DNA from: Gulosibacter macacae
GTDB taxonomy: Bacteria > Actinomycetota > Actinomycetes > Actinomycetales > Microbacteriaceae
Assembly: GCF_003865375.1 (NCBI RefSeq)
Contig: NZ_RQVS01000003.1
Coordinates: forward strand, 30,800 to 94,799
Length of the DNA: 64,000 nucleotides
Reading direction: 5' to 3'
A program made the position numbers and the translations under genes. Numbering within the stretch: the first letter of the stretch is position 1; every line of letters begins with the position of its first letter. Under the pieces are notes generated by a model. The model did no database searches. It saw nothing but the letters and a program-made list of their open reading frames with translations, and was not told where the DNA came from. Positions 26,916 to 35,574 of the stretch are shown here, in pieces.

Positions 26916-28730
26916 TCAGCGATTTGCACCCACCCAGAGATCCGCGCTATGCTCTTCAAGTTGCTTAAAGCACGGGGCTATGGCGCAGCTGGTAGCGCAC
27001 CTGCATGGCATGCAGGGGGTCAGGGGTTCGAGTCCCCTTAGCTCCACGTAAGATGAGAAAATCGAAACTTGCCCCGCCTGATGGCGGGGCAGTTTTGTTT
27101 CTGCGGTGACGTGGGCCGGGGCATCGATGTTGGTGTGGGCGAGGACGCTGGCGGTGGTCTCGTCGGGGGTGTAGGTGGCGTTCTCTTCGTCGTCGATGGT
27201 GATGCGGGTGAACAGGGCGCGGTTGAGGATGCGTCGTTCGGCGGGTTCGCACTTGTTGTAGAGGTCGTCTAGGTCGACCAGGAGTTCGGTGAGCTGGTCC
27301 AAGCCTGTTCGGGCCTCGGCGTAGGTGTCGGTGAGGTTGTCGAGCCGGGTGGTGATCTGGTCGAGGCTGGCGCGGATGCGGTCTTGTTCGCTTTTGAGGA
27401 GGTCGAGTGGGATCGCGTCGGCGTAGTGGGCTTGGACGAGTTTGAGGCGTTCGGCTTCGAGCTTGTCGCGCTGGGCGGTCAGGAGCTTGCGTTCGTCCTC
27501 GCTGGATCCTTCGAGCTGGTCGAACACGTCGTTGAGCACTTTCCGGACGTGCTCAGCCTGGGCTGGATTCAGGGAGTTGCGCTGGTAGGTGCGTTCGATC
27601 TCGGCTTCGGCGCGTTCGGCGAGGATCGCGGAGCGAGTGCAGTTGGTGGTCTTGCGGCGTCGTCCGGAGCAGGTGAAGTACTCGTAGCGGTCCCCGGCCT
27701 TGTCGCGGGGGCGTTCGATCATGAGCTTGGCTCCGCAGGCGCAGTACAGCGTGCCTTTGAGGTAGTGGTCGTACTTCTGTGGCCGTTCGCCGCGGGCGTT
27801 GTTGGCGTCCAGGTTAGTTTGGACGCGCAGCCAGGTCTCTGCGTCGACGAGGGGCTGGTGGGTGCCGTCGTAGGTGACGCCGCGGAAGGTGACGGTGCCC
27901 TGGTAGTAGGGGTTGGTCAGGATCTTGTGCAGCCCGGTGGTGGTGACCGGTTTGGCCGGCTGCGAAGGGGTGGGCCGGGTGGTCAGGCCGCGGGCTGTGA
28001 GTTCCTTGGCCAGGCGCGACAGGGACCAGTCTCCGGTGGCGTAGGCGGTGAAGGCGAAACGGACGAGGTCGGCGCGTTCGGGGTCGATCTCGATCTCGCG
28101 GGACTCGCGTCCTCGGGCGTCGGTGGTGCGGACGTTGAGGTAGCCCAGAGGCGCTTTGGTGGGGGTGCCGCCGATCGCGGCCTTCTGGGTCATGCCTTTG
28201 AGGACTTCCTGGGCCAGGTTCAGCGAGTAGAACTCGGCCATGGAGGCCAGGATGCCGTGCATGAGCATCCCCGAGGGGGTCTCGTCGATGTTCTCGGTGA
28301 CCGAGACCAAGCTGATGTTCGCATCCCGCAGCGCGGCGTGGATCTTGGCGTCATCGAGCCGGTTGCGGGCGAGGCGATCGACCTTGTTGATGATGCAGTA
28401 CCGCACCGGGTGCGTGGTGGCGTAGTCGAGCATCTCTTGGAGCGCGCGTCGTTGGGCGGTCTTGGCTGACTCGCCGGGCTCGATGAACTCCTTGACGATG
28501 ACCGCACCGAGCTGTTCGGCCTTGCGCTGCGCGGCTTCGCGCTGGGCCGGGATCGACAGGCCCTCTTCCAGCCCGTTGCGGGTGGCCTGATCCTTGGTCG
28601 AGACCCGCAGGTAGCTGATCGCCGCCAGCTTCCCGTCACCCGTAGGCGCTGTGGCGTCTGGGCGTGGTGTGGTGCGGGCGAGCCGTCGAAGGCCTGAGAT
28701 ATCGAGGCCGGAGAGCTGATCGAGTGTCAT
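26916..28730 (-). CDS. Large serine recombinase (element integrase)
   Basis: The 604-residue protein has a resolvase domain (YLRVSTKDQ, catalytic S44), a recombinase domain (about 185-290, ending in LTNPYYQGTV), a zinc ribbon (CACG then CSG...NC, about 338-372) and a long coiled coil (about 385-490). It would excise and insert the element. The last ~45 residues cross the tRNA terminator, tRNA-Ala and chromosomal flank, so the C-terminus depends on the insertion site and the native one may differ. About 36 residues precede the catalytic domain. AAAGG lies before the ATG, and a GCCCCCA hairpin lies in the leader at 28749-28768. Confidence 0.93.
   Translation of the reverse strand: MTLDQLSGLDISGLRRLARTTPRPDATAPTGDGKLAAISYLRVSTKDQATRNGLEEGLSIPAQREAAQRKAEQLGAVIVKEFIEPGESAKTAQRRALQEMLDYATTHPVRYCIINKVDRLARNRLDDAKIHAALRDANISLVSVTENIDETPSGMLMHGILASMAEFYSLNLAQEVLKGMTQKAAIGGTPTKAPLGYLNVRTTDARGRESREIEIDPERADLVRFAFTAYATGDWSLSRLAKELTARGLTTRPTPSQPAKPVTTTGLHKILTNPYYQGTVTFRGVTYDGTHQPLVDAETWLRVQTNLDANNARGERPQKYDHYLKGTLYCACGAKLMIERPRDKAGDRYEYFTCSGRRRKTTNCTRSAILAERAEAEIERTYQRNSLNPAQAEHVRKVLNDVFDQLEGSSEDERKLLTAQRDKLEAERLKLVQAHYADAIPLDLLKSEQDRIRASLDQITTRLDNLTDTYAEARTGLDQLTELLVDLDDLYNKCEPAERRILNRALFTRITIDDEENATYTPDETTASVLAHTNIDAPAHVTAETKLPRHQAGQVSIFSSYVELRGLEPLTPCMPCRCATSCAIAPCFKQLEEHSADLWVGANR
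26974..27046 (+). tRNA. tRNA-Ala (anticodon GGC)
   Basis: A full cloverleaf can be drawn: acceptor GGGGCTA with TAGCTCC, anticodon stem CCTGC/GCAGG with loop ATGGCAT placing anticodon GGC at 27007-27009, and a T arm containing GGTTCGAGTCC. CCA is not encoded. The serine recombinase gene of the mobile element overlaps it on the other strand, marking it as the integration target. Confidence 0.95.
26974..27046. other. Putative left attachment junction (attL) in tRNA-Ala
   Basis: The recombinase reading frame runs across the whole tRNA gene in antisense, giving the sequence RGLEPLTPCMPCR, a tail often seen in integrases of elements inserted in this tRNA. The crossover should therefore be in or just after the tRNA, but the core cannot be fixed without the right end or an empty site. 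Confidence 0.6.
27070..27100 (+). terminator. Terminator of tRNA-Ala, inside the recombinase reading frame
   Basis: TGCCCCGCC and its complement form a nine-base stem with a TGAT loop, followed by GTTTTGTTT on the plus strand. It lies 24 bases after the tRNA and also codes, on the other strand, for recombinase residues near the C-terminus. Confidence 0.8.
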
Positions 28731-28748
28731 GGTGACCGCCTTTCACAA

Positions 28749-28768
28749 GCCCCCACACAACTGGGGGC
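28749..28768. other. Hairpin in the recombinase leader
   Basis: GCCCCCA and TGGGGGC are separated by six bases, just upstream of the recombinase ribosome-binding site on the minus strand and downstream of the small coupled genes. It could be a partial terminator separating recombinase expression from the tra operon. Confidence 0.5.
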
Positions 28769-28873
28769 GGGTGGGGCGCCGGAGGCGGTCACGTCAGAGT
28801 CGAAAAGAACACCCCGCGAACGGGGCTTAGCAAGGCAGGTGCCAACAGCGCCGAAACTTGATGTGGACCCAGT

Positions 28874-29077
28874 CTAGCGATCGGCTACGAGCAGGCGACG
28901 AAGATGGGCACCGGACTGCCCCACGGGCTGGTCGCCAGCGGTGCGCAGCGCGATCCGGATCAACACCTCGGCAACCTTCGCGACATCGATCTCCTCGCGC
29001 GGCTCATACCGCACGCGCAGGGGCCGATCCGCTTCGACCCGGGCGGTGGTGCGGTGATACCTGCGCACCATCCTCAT
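28874..29077 (-). CDS. Small basic conserved protein of the element (67 aa)
   Basis: The product begins MRMVRRYHRTTARVEADRPL and has one amphipathic block (EEIDVAKVAEVLIRIAL). Its start overlaps the stop of the DUF4913 gene as ATGA, which is the main reason to accept it. It is the last small gene of the leftward tra operon, just upstream of the recombinase. No family recognised; function unknown. Confidence 0.6.
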   Translation of the reverse strand: MRMVRRYHRTTARVEADRPLRVRYEPREEIDVAKVAEVLIRIALRTAGDQPVGQSGAHLRRLLVADR

Positions 29078-29694
29078 CCACCCTCAGGACCCAGAACATC
29101 GTCACGAACCTCACCGGTCGCCGGGTCGATCCGGTCATCCAGACTCGCGTAGAAGGCGTCTTCGGCAGCCTGTCGTTGGCTGACTTGGTCGAGGACGTAT
29201 TGGACGAAGTCGGCGTCTCGGTCGGTGATGACGGTCTCGTCGTGGGTTGGTTGGGGTTCTTCGCCGGGCCAGGTGGTCTGTCGGGTGGGTCGGTCGCGGT
29301 CGAGGCGGGTGCCGGAGGCGGTGACCCAGTCGCGCAGGCGGTGGCGGGCGTCGGCGAAGTCGCGGTGCCAGCCCAGGGGTGCGGAGCCGTTTTGTTCGGG
29401 GTCGTAGGCGCATAGCCAGTGCAGGTGCAGCGCGGACAGCTCCCACAGAAGTTCGGGGTGGCGGTGCCAGTAGGGCGGGATGACTGAGGCGGGTAGGCCG
29501 TAGGTGTGGCGGAGCCAGTCGACCCACCGGTTCAGCTCCAGCAGTTCTGCTTCCAGATCCTGCGCCGATAGCAGGTTCCAGTTGATCGGGTGCGGTGGTT
29601 CTGGCAGCGCGCTGGTGTCGGGGAGGTGGGGGTGGTCGTCGAGGATGCCGGGGTCCTCGTACTGGTCGTCGGGCTCGGGGCCGTGAGTGCTCAT
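29074..29694 (-). CDS. DUF4913 protein
   Basis: The 206-residue protein carries the DUF4913 pattern WVDWLRHTYGL, IPPYWHRHPELLWELSAL, and PLGWHRDFADARHRLRDW, found in actinobacterial conjugative elements. An acidic N-terminus and a charged C-terminal helix flank it. The open frame extends 130 codons upstream through the ssb gene in another frame, but that part is a low-complexity artefact; the ATG at 29694 starts the real protein, just after the ssb stop. Biochemical role unknown, but it is regularly encoded near the coupling protein and SSB. Confidence 0.85.
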   Translation of the reverse strand: MSTHGPEPDDQYEDPGILDDHPHLPDTSALPEPPHPINWNLLSAQDLEAELLELNRWVDWLRHTYGLPASVIPPYWHRHPELLWELSALHLHWLCAYDPEQNGSAPLGWHRDFADARHRLRDWVTASGTRLDRDRPTRQTTWPGEEPQPTHDETVITDRDADFVQYVLDQVSQRQAAEDAFYASLDDRIDPATGEVRDDVLGPEGG

Positions 29695-29710
29695 AACAGG
29701 TACCCCCGGG

Positions 29711-30160
29711 TCACATGCTGAGGCTGTCGGCGGCCGGTGCGGTTTGCTGCTGCTGGGGTGGTTCGAAGGCCTGCCCAGCCGCCTGGCGTTCGAGTGCGTG
29801 GCGGGGTGTGCGGTCGACGTCGTAGCGGGTGCGGGCGGTGTCGTGGCCGATCTTCTTGGCGACGAACTCTTCGCCGGCGATGCGTTGGCCGTCGCGTTCG
29901 TAGGTGTAGTCGTGGGCGTAGCCTTCGGCGACGAACTGGTCGCCTTTGGTGAAGCGTTCGAAGGCGCGTTCGGCGGTGGCGCGGTAGAGCACGAGGTTGC
30001 CGAAGGAGGGCTCCAGTTTGGTGAAGGTGCCGTCTTCCTCGCGCTGGAAGTTCTCCTGGCCGTAGCGGGCGTAGAAGCGGGCATCGCCGCGTTCGGTGTA
30101 GGTCAGCTGCGGGTCGGATGCGATGAACCCGGACAGGGATTCCTGGGTGCGGATGGCCAT
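29711..30160 (-). CDS. ssb: Single-stranded DNA-binding protein
   Basis: The 149-residue protein has an OB-fold SSB pattern: the N-terminal strand ESLSGFIASDPQLTYTERGDARFYARYG, the middle NLVLYRATAERAFERFTKGDQFVAEGYAHDYTYERDG, and a disordered Gln-rich tail. The canonical acidic DDDIPF tip is absent; the tail ends in ADSLSM. It presumably coats the transferred strand. The first 58 bases overlap the end of the VirD4-like gene. AGGTACC precedes the ATG. Confidence 0.85.
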   Translation of the reverse strand: MAIRTQESLSGFIASDPQLTYTERGDARFYARYGQENFQREEDGTFTKLEPSFGNLVLYRATAERAFERFTKGDQFVAEGYAHDYTYERDGQRIAGEEFVAKKIGHDTARTRYDVDRTPRHALERQAAGQAFEPPQQQQTAPAADSLSM

Positions 30161-32025
30161 GACGCGGTACCTCTCAACTCGTGGACTGCAGCCCGCTCGT
30201 GGTGTGGGGTGCTGGTACCGGTCAGGTGCACCCCGCGACCCCGGTCACGCACGGGGGTCTGCAGGAGCTGTTCCAGTTCGCGGCGGTCGTGTTTGAGGGT
30301 GTCGGCGTCGGGTCGGGTGGGCCAGGCGGTGAGGTCGGTGATGATCGGTGGGGCGGAGCGGAGCAGGGTGACGCCGGTGCCGAAGCGGAGGGTGCGGATG
30401 CGGTCGGGTGGCAGGATCGGCACCCTCCGCACGGAGCGCTGGTTCGACCGGGTGCCGTGGTCACCGAGCGTGATCGAGTCGGTGTATTCGTCGCGTTCCC
30501 CGATGAGGGTGGTGAGGTCTTGGAGGTCGCGACTGTTGGAGGCGCCACCGAGGATGAGTTTCACGATGGCGGCGTCCCAGATCGCTCCGGCTTGGTGTTC
30601 GGACCACTTGTCGCGTGCCTGGGCAAGTGATTGGAGGACGGGCAGGGTGGTGATGCCGGTGCCGCCACCTTCGGCCATCAACGTCGGCAGGGACGGCAGC
30701 GGCGCGAGGTTCCCGATCTCATCTAGGGCGAGCAGCAGGGGTGGGTCGAGACGGGCGCCGGGTGAGCGGGCGGCGAGACGCCGGGCGGTTTCGATGAGGT
30801 CTTCGATGAACGCCGCCACCAACGCCGCGGACGCCCCAGCTCCTGCACCTGTGGCGAGCAGGTAGAGGGTCCCGGACTTGCGCAGGAAGGTCTCGGGGTC
30901 GAAGGGGGTCTCGTTGTCGCGGGGCGTGACTGCGTCGAGGACGCGGGGGTCGGCGAGGGCGCCGAGGGCGAGGGCGACGCCTTGCCAGATGGAGTCGCGG
31001 GTTTTGGGGTCGGCGTCGATCATCGCCCCCAGCGAGTCGGCCCACCCGGCGGCCGCATCTGGGTGGTTGGTGAGGATCGCGACGGCTTCGGCTGCGGCGG
31101 CGGGGTCGAGGGTCCAACGGAACAAGTCCGCCGGCTTTCGAGAGTCCAACGCGGCGGCGTGGAGGAGGGCTTGGAGGGCGGTGCGGGTCTTGCCTTCCCA
31201 GAACCCACCCGATTCGACTCCGCCGGCTGACAAGCCGGTGGCAGAAGCCAGTCCCGTGGCGCGGATCATCGCCGTCAGCGGGTCTTCACAGCCGCGGACG
31301 GGTGACCAGCGCATCCCCGCCGGGAGCCCTTCGGCCAGGTGCTGGGGATCGAACACCGCCACCGGGCCACGACGTTGCCGGGCGCGCAGGGTGGCGGTGA
31401 GGTTGTCGGGGCGCGTGCTGGTGGTGACGACGGGGCCGGGGGCGTCGAGGATGGCGGGGATGACGACGTGCAGTCCTTTGCCGGAGCGGGGCGGGCCGAT
31501 CAGCAGGATCGAGTCCTCCACACTCGCCCACACCCCGACACCCTTCGAGGTCCCGAGCCGATACCCCACCTCACCCGGCTTCGGGTCCTTCAGCGACGGC
31601 CGCAACGTGGATGCCCGTTTCAGGAGAGTTTTGTCGGAGGCGACCTGGGCGACCTCGTGCCGTGTCGCCGTGCCCGCCAACCGATGCGGATCCACCTCCT
31701 GAGCGTGAGAACGGCGCCGCCAGGCGACCCATCCCCAGCCCGCGAGTGCGACCAGCCCGCCCAGAGCGACGATGGTGGTGACCCAATAGGCGACGGGGCT
31801 GAGACCAGGCGCCCCCAACGCGACTGCGGGGTTACCGGGGTTGAACAACACCCCGGCACCGGCGGCCCAGCTCGCTGTCGGTTGCGGTGTTCCGGTGAGG
31901 AACGCGGCGACCGACCCGGCCGCGCGGAGGACGATGGTGAGGAGGAACAAGGCGATGAGGCCGATGAGGGCGGCGTTGGTCAGTTCCTCACCCATCGACC
32001 CACTCTGCCGCTGCGAGGTACTCAT
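30103..32025 (-). CDS. VirD4/TraG-type coupling ATPase
   Basis: The coupling protein joins the relaxase-DNA complex to the secretion channel. Residues 1-130 contain two to three transmembrane helices. The Walker A motif is LLIGPPRSGKG (about 178-188), followed by a TSTRPDNL segment; the Walker B motif is LLALDEIGNLAPLPSLP, and then TTLPVLQSLAQARDKW matches the TraG family. At 640 residues it is of normal size. Start overlaps the upstream gene by ATGA and the end overlaps ssb by 58 bases. It is in the leftward tra operon. Confidence 0.92.
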   Translation of the reverse strand: MSTSQRQSGSMGEELTNAALIGLIALFLLTIVLRAAGSVAAFLTGTPQPTASWAAGAGVLFNPGNPAVALGAPGLSPVAYWVTTIVALGGLVALAGWGWVAWRRRSHAQEVDPHRLAGTATRHEVAQVASDKTLLKRASTLRPSLKDPKPGEVGYRLGTSKGVGVWASVEDSILLIGPPRSGKGLHVVIPAILDAPGPVVTTSTRPDNLTATLRARQRRGPVAVFDPQHLAEGLPAGMRWSPVRGCEDPLTAMIRATGLASATGLSAGGVESGGFWEGKTRTALQALLHAAALDSRKPADLFRWTLDPAAAAEAVAILTNHPDAAAGWADSLGAMIDADPKTRDSIWQGVALALGALADPRVLDAVTPRDNETPFDPETFLRKSGTLYLLATGAGAGASAALVAAFIEDLIETARRLAARSPGARLDPPLLLALDEIGNLAPLPSLPTLMAEGGGTGITTLPVLQSLAQARDKWSEHQAGAIWDAAIVKLILGGASNSRDLQDLTTLIGERDEYTDSITLGDHGTRSNQRSVRRVPILPPDRIRTLRFGTGVTLLRSAPPIITDLTAWPTRPDADTLKHDRRELEQLLQTPVRDRGRGVHLTGTSTPHHERAAVHELRGTASWPSAPRNPCPGSSHPTRS

Positions 32026-32558
32026 CGCGTCTCCTGCACGATGACGGTTCCGGAGGCCCGTCCGACCACCACCACCGGCCCCGTGCTCGTGTGGGGTGGG
32101 GTGATGGTGCCGTTCTCATCCGCCGCCACTTCTTCAACGATCTGGCCGAGGAACACCGTCTCACCGGGCAAGAACCCCACCAGCCGGCCCGAATCATCTG
32201 TCGGGGGCGCTGGAGTGTCCGCGGCGGCTTCCTCGTCGGCAGGGGCCGGGACGTCCGGCTCGGGTTCGGGGGCGCGGCGTGGTCGGTGGGCGTGGATGAT
32301 GTCGGTGAAGTGACTCCCGTCGGACTCATACACATCCACCCGCACGGGAATACGGCGCTGCTCGGTCAGGTCATCAAGGATCGCTCCGAAGTCACCCCGA
32401 CCCCACACCTCACCCGCCGGCGGAAGATGCGGTTGCTGGTCGACGGTCACCGTCAGGGTGCCGGTGATGTCGACGGTGATGACCACGTGCCGCAACACCA
32501 CCGGCACCGTCTCGCTCGTGTCGTTGCGGCGGTGTCGCAGGGCGGGAAGCTTGGGCAT
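32022..32558 (-). CDS. Conserved unknown protein of the tra operon (178 aa)
   Basis: From the ATG at 32558, which forms TAATG with the VirB4-like stop, the product has an N-terminal strand-rich domain (VVLRHVVITVDITGTLTVTVD), an acidic Pro-rich linker and a short C-terminal strand region (PVVVVGRASGTVIVQE). The stop overlaps the VirD4-like gene by ATGA. No signal peptide or membrane segment. Its tight fit between two transfer ATPases suggests an accessory role in transfer. Family not recognised. Confidence 0.65.
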   Translation of the reverse strand: MPKLPALRHRRNDTSETVPVVLRHVVITVDITGTLTVTVDQQPHLPPAGEVWGRGDFGAILDDLTEQRRIPVRVDVYESDGSHFTDIIHAHRPRRAPEPEPDVPAPADEEAAADTPAPPTDDSGRLVGFLPGETVFLGQIVEEVAADENGTITPPHTSTGPVVVVGRASGTVIVQETR

Positions 32559-34042
32559 TACTTGACTCCTGCGGTGAGGCGGCTGCTGGTGTCGAACAGC
32601 TCCAGCTCGCCGGGGTGGAGCTGGTGCTGGATCACGAACGAGCGGTTCTTGATCCGCCACAGCCCCTGACCCACCCCGAGGTTCGGTAGCAGGGTCTGTT
32701 CGGTTCCGGTCAGGCCGAGGGCGGTGGCGGTGGGGCCGAGCTGGTCGGATTCCTGGCGGTAGACGATCCGCGTCTCCGCATTCGCCAACAGACTGTTGGC
32801 CAGCGAGCGCATGGCGGAGCCTTCGTCGCCGACGTTGTCGAGGTCGGAGAGTTTGTGGAAGATCAGCATGTTCGCGATCCCGTAATGCCGGGCCAGACGC
32901 CAATGCGCATCCATCCGCTTCAACAACGCCGGATGGGACATCAGCCGCCAGGCCTCGTCATAGATCACCCACCGCTGCCCACCATTGGGGTCAAGCAGCG
33001 CCGATTCCATCCACGCCGAGCTACACGTCATCAACACACTGATGAGGGTGGAGTTCTCGGTCACCCGGGACAGGTCGAGGCTGATCATCGGTAGATCCGG
33101 ATCGAACGCCACGGTTGAGGGGCCGTCGAACAACCCGGCGAGGTCGCCGGCGACCAGACGCCGCAAGGCGTGTCCGACCAGGCGTCCGTCTTCAGCCAGG
33201 CGCCCGCCGGGGTCGTGGCTGGGGGTGAGGATGTGGTCGACGACCATGGGCAGGATCGGCACCTCGTTCTCCGCCACGGTGGCGGTGAGGGCGAGGTCGA
33301 TGGCGGTGTGCTCCAACGGCGTGAGCCCCCGCGCCAGCACTGTTTCGGCCAGCGCGCCGATCAGGTCCCGGCGCCGGGAGGCGACGGTGCTCGCCCACTC
33401 TTGGTCTGTGAGTCCGCCGGGGCGGTGTCCCTCATCGAGCGGGTTCAGGCGGGTGTGGAGGCCGTGGCCGAGCACGATCGCCTTCCCACCCACCGCTTCG
33501 GCCACCACCGTGTGTTCGCCCTTGGGGTCGCCGGGAACATAAACGCGGCGCCCGAACGGCAACGACCGCGTATACAGCGATTTCGCCAACGACGACTTCC
33601 CCGACCCGACGATCCCCGCCAGCACCAGGTTCGGGGCGGTGATGACCCCGCGGGCATACAGGACCCACGGGTCGTAAACGAAACTGCCACCCGAGTACAT
33701 GTCCTGCCCGACGAACACCCCATCCGACCCCAGGCCCCCTTCGGCCATGAACGGATACGCCCCAGCCAACGTGGCCGAGGTGTCCTGATGCCGCGGCACC
33801 CGCAACCGGCCAGGCGACCGCAACGCCGCCGGCCCCGCCTCACCCGCCGCCGGCAGAAACGTCGTCGCCTTCCGTTCCTCCCGTTCCGCCGAAGCTTTCG
33901 CCTTCGCAGCCTCCCGCTCAGCCCTGACCTGCTCAGCCTGCAGCCGCGCAGCAGCCTGCCGACGAGCCTTACGCGCCGTGCGCCGCTCCGCAGCCGGGGA
34001 GACCAGCACCGCAGCGTGCAGGCGTTCCTTCTCGCCACTCAC
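32558..34042 (-). CDS. VirB4/TraC-type conjugative ATPase
   Basis: This cytoplasmic ATPase powers the type IV channel. The N-terminal ~60 residues are an Ala/Arg/Glu-rich coiled coil. The ATPase core has Walker A GIVGSGKSS (about 145-153), DPKGEHTVVAEA, Walker B RWVIYDEAWRL and a following ARHYGIANMLIFHKLSDL, all VirB4-like. I chose GTG at 34042 because it makes a GTGA overlap with the upstream gene; an ATG 18 codons earlier would overlap that gene by 57 bases. It is about 494 residues, shorter than classic VirB4 because the N-terminal domain is carried separately, probably by the SCO6880-like protein. Confidence 0.88.
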   Translation of the reverse strand: MSGEKERLHAAVLVSPAAERRTARKARRQAAARLQAEQVRAEREAAKAKASAEREERKATTFLPAAGEAGPAALRSPGRLRVPRHQDTSATLAGAYPFMAEGGLGSDGVFVGQDMYSGGSFVYDPWVLYARGVITAPNLVLAGIVGSGKSSLAKSLYTRSLPFGRRVYVPGDPKGEHTVVAEAVGGKAIVLGHGLHTRLNPLDEGHRPGGLTDQEWASTVASRRRDLIGALAETVLARGLTPLEHTAIDLALTATVAENEVPILPMVVDHILTPSHDPGGRLAEDGRLVGHALRRLVAGDLAGLFDGPSTVAFDPDLPMISLDLSRVTENSTLISVLMTCSSAWMESALLDPNGGQRWVIYDEAWRLMSHPALLKRMDAHWRLARHYGIANMLIFHKLSDLDNVGDEGSAMRSLANSLLANAETRIVYRQESDQLGPTATALGLTGTEQTLLPNLGVGQGLWRIKNRSFVIQHQLHPGELELFDTSSRLTAGVK

Positions 34043-34827
34043 AGCGACCGCCCCACCGAAGACGACGCCCCATGGGCCGAAGTTGGTGCGAACCAATCCG
34101 TGCCCTCAGCTGCACGAGGCGGAGACTCAGAGGTGACACCGCTGAAAGCGTCCCGTGCAGCGACGACCTCCTCCTCGTCGGGTGTGGGTGTGGTGTCGGG
34201 GTGTTCGCGGACCAGTCCGACATACCCCATCTGCGGGTTGTAGGTCAGCACATACCCGTCGGCCTCGAAGCTGCGATCCCACTGCCCGGCCGGTAGCTCG
34301 TCGTACACCTCACCGTTCACGAACGCCGCGCCAGTGGTTTCGTCGCCGAAGTCCCACTGCGCCAGATGCGCGATCCCCGCCTGCACCCCCTCCACATCAA
34401 TCAGGTCCAGTACCTCATCGGCCTCACTGCCCTGGAGGAACACCACATTCACCCACCGCCGCGAACGCTCGGGCTCAGGGATGGTGTGGGTGTGCCAGGC
34501 GATCCGACCGGAGGCTTCGTGCGCGCGCATCACCCGGTCAGCGACCTCATCCAGTCCGTCGGCGGCCTGATGCAACTCATCCGCCGCCGCCAACGCCACC
34601 GCCTCCGCCGGCACGCGGTCATCGATGAACGCGATATCGCGGTGATCAGCATGAGCACGAGACAGCTGGTCCAGCACCTGCCGCAACAGCCGCACCGACC
34701 CCGACACCTCGCCCAACACCCGGTACATGTCAGCCGGATCCTCAAAGGCCCGGGTCGCGTGCGCCAACCCACGCAAACCCTCACAGGCCTCAGCAGCATC
34801 AGCAACCGGATCAACAAACGTCGCCAT
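34039..34827 (-). CDS. Conserved unknown protein upstream of the VirB4-like gene (262 aa)
   Basis: The product is a soluble, acidic protein. Residues 1-110 are helical, with repeated Ala/Asp/Leu heptads (VLGEVSGSVRLLRQVLDQLSRAHADHRDIAFIDD), and residues 110-215 are mixed. It overlaps the VirB4-like gene by GTGA, so it belongs to the tra operon. Upstream of it, on the plus strand, lie cargo genes that separate it from the SCO6880-like gene. No family recognised. Confidence 0.6.
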   Translation of the reverse strand: MATFVDPVADAAEACEGLRGLAHATRAFEDPADMYRVLGEVSGSVRLLRQVLDQLSRAHADHRDIAFIDDRVPAEAVALAAADELHQAADGLDEVADRVMRAHEASGRIAWHTHTIPEPERSRRWVNVVFLQGSEADEVLDLIDVEGVQAGIAHLAQWDFGDETTGAAFVNGEVYDELPAGQWDRSFEADGYVLTYNPQMGYVGLVREHPDTTPTPDEEEVVAARDAFSGVTSESPPRAAEGTDWFAPTSAHGASSSVGRSL

Positions 34828-34936
34828 CCCAACAGTCCTCTCTACCTAGCGGCGGTACGCCTATGAGGGAGGTGTGCGATGGTGTCCTCTAATGGCTGTA
34901 ATGGAGGAGAGCCGAATCGACGGATGCGAGGTGCTC

Positions 34937-35533
34937 ATGGAGTTGTCAGTTCCTGTGTGGATGCCCGCGTTCTGGTGGAGGGGTGCAGCGCAGCATGTCC
35001 GAGAATGGGTGCTCGAAGACCCGGACCAGGAGGATCACCGTGAACCTCGTTGGAGTGACACTTCCGAGCAGCGCTGGAGACTGATTGCCTCTGCCGTTGC
35101 CGTCGTTGGAGACGAGCTTGCCGCGGGGCGGTGGACCATCGATGAAGATGACGACACGTACTACGGCATGGTGGCGGCTCCGGTACCGGAACCACTGACG
35201 AAGACTGAGCGGCACATCGTGACCTCATGGTTCTCTGCCGGCGAAGCAGTGTGCGTCGACCCCTGGTTCGAGCCCATCACCAACGGGCGGCACCGTCTCT
35301 GGAACACGTTGACGCACTTTGGCGATCGGTTGGTTCCCGTCGCCAGCGATGCACTGGGATACGCGACACCGACCAACACCGAAGTTCTTGGCGAAGCGTG
35401 GCCTGAGCTGTATCGAGCGCACGTCGACGACCTCGCAGCGATCGAGTGGTTCGACCTGCACGACCCGATGAACTCCCGCTTTGCCCATGCGATCGATCAG
35501 GCAGCACGCGGTGAGCACCCTGCACCCCGATAG
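34937..35533 (+). CDS. Hypothetical cargo protein (198 aa)
   Basis: I do not recognise a family. It is on the plus strand, opposite to the tra genes. The product is acidic with several Trp-rich patches (VWMPAFWWRG, WSDTSEQRWRL) and the segment TKTERHIVTSWFSAGEAVCVD. There is no membrane segment. I chose ATG 34937 because GAGG lies eight bases upstream; earlier starts (GTG 34874, ATG 34892, ATG 34901) are possible. It may form a unit with the VOC gene 41 bases downstream. Confidence 0.55.
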   Translation: MELSVPVWMPAFWWRGAAQHVREWVLEDPDQEDHREPRWSDTSEQRWRLIASAVAVVGDELAAGRWTIDEDDDTYYGMVAAPVPEPLTKTERHIVTSWFSAGEAVCVDPWFEPITNGRHRLWNTLTHFGDRLVPVASDALGYATPTNTEVLGEAWPELYRAHVDDLAAIEWFDLHDPMNSRFAHAIDQAARGEHPAPR

Positions 35534-35574
35534 AACCGTTCGGCTGGTCAGGTAATGCGTCCTAGCATGGAGAG

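Noticed and set aside
29695-30084. N-terminal extension of the DUF4913 frame through ssb
   Set aside because: Pro/Ser/Thr/Ala-only sequence in the frame opposite ssb codons; the family begins after ATG 29694.
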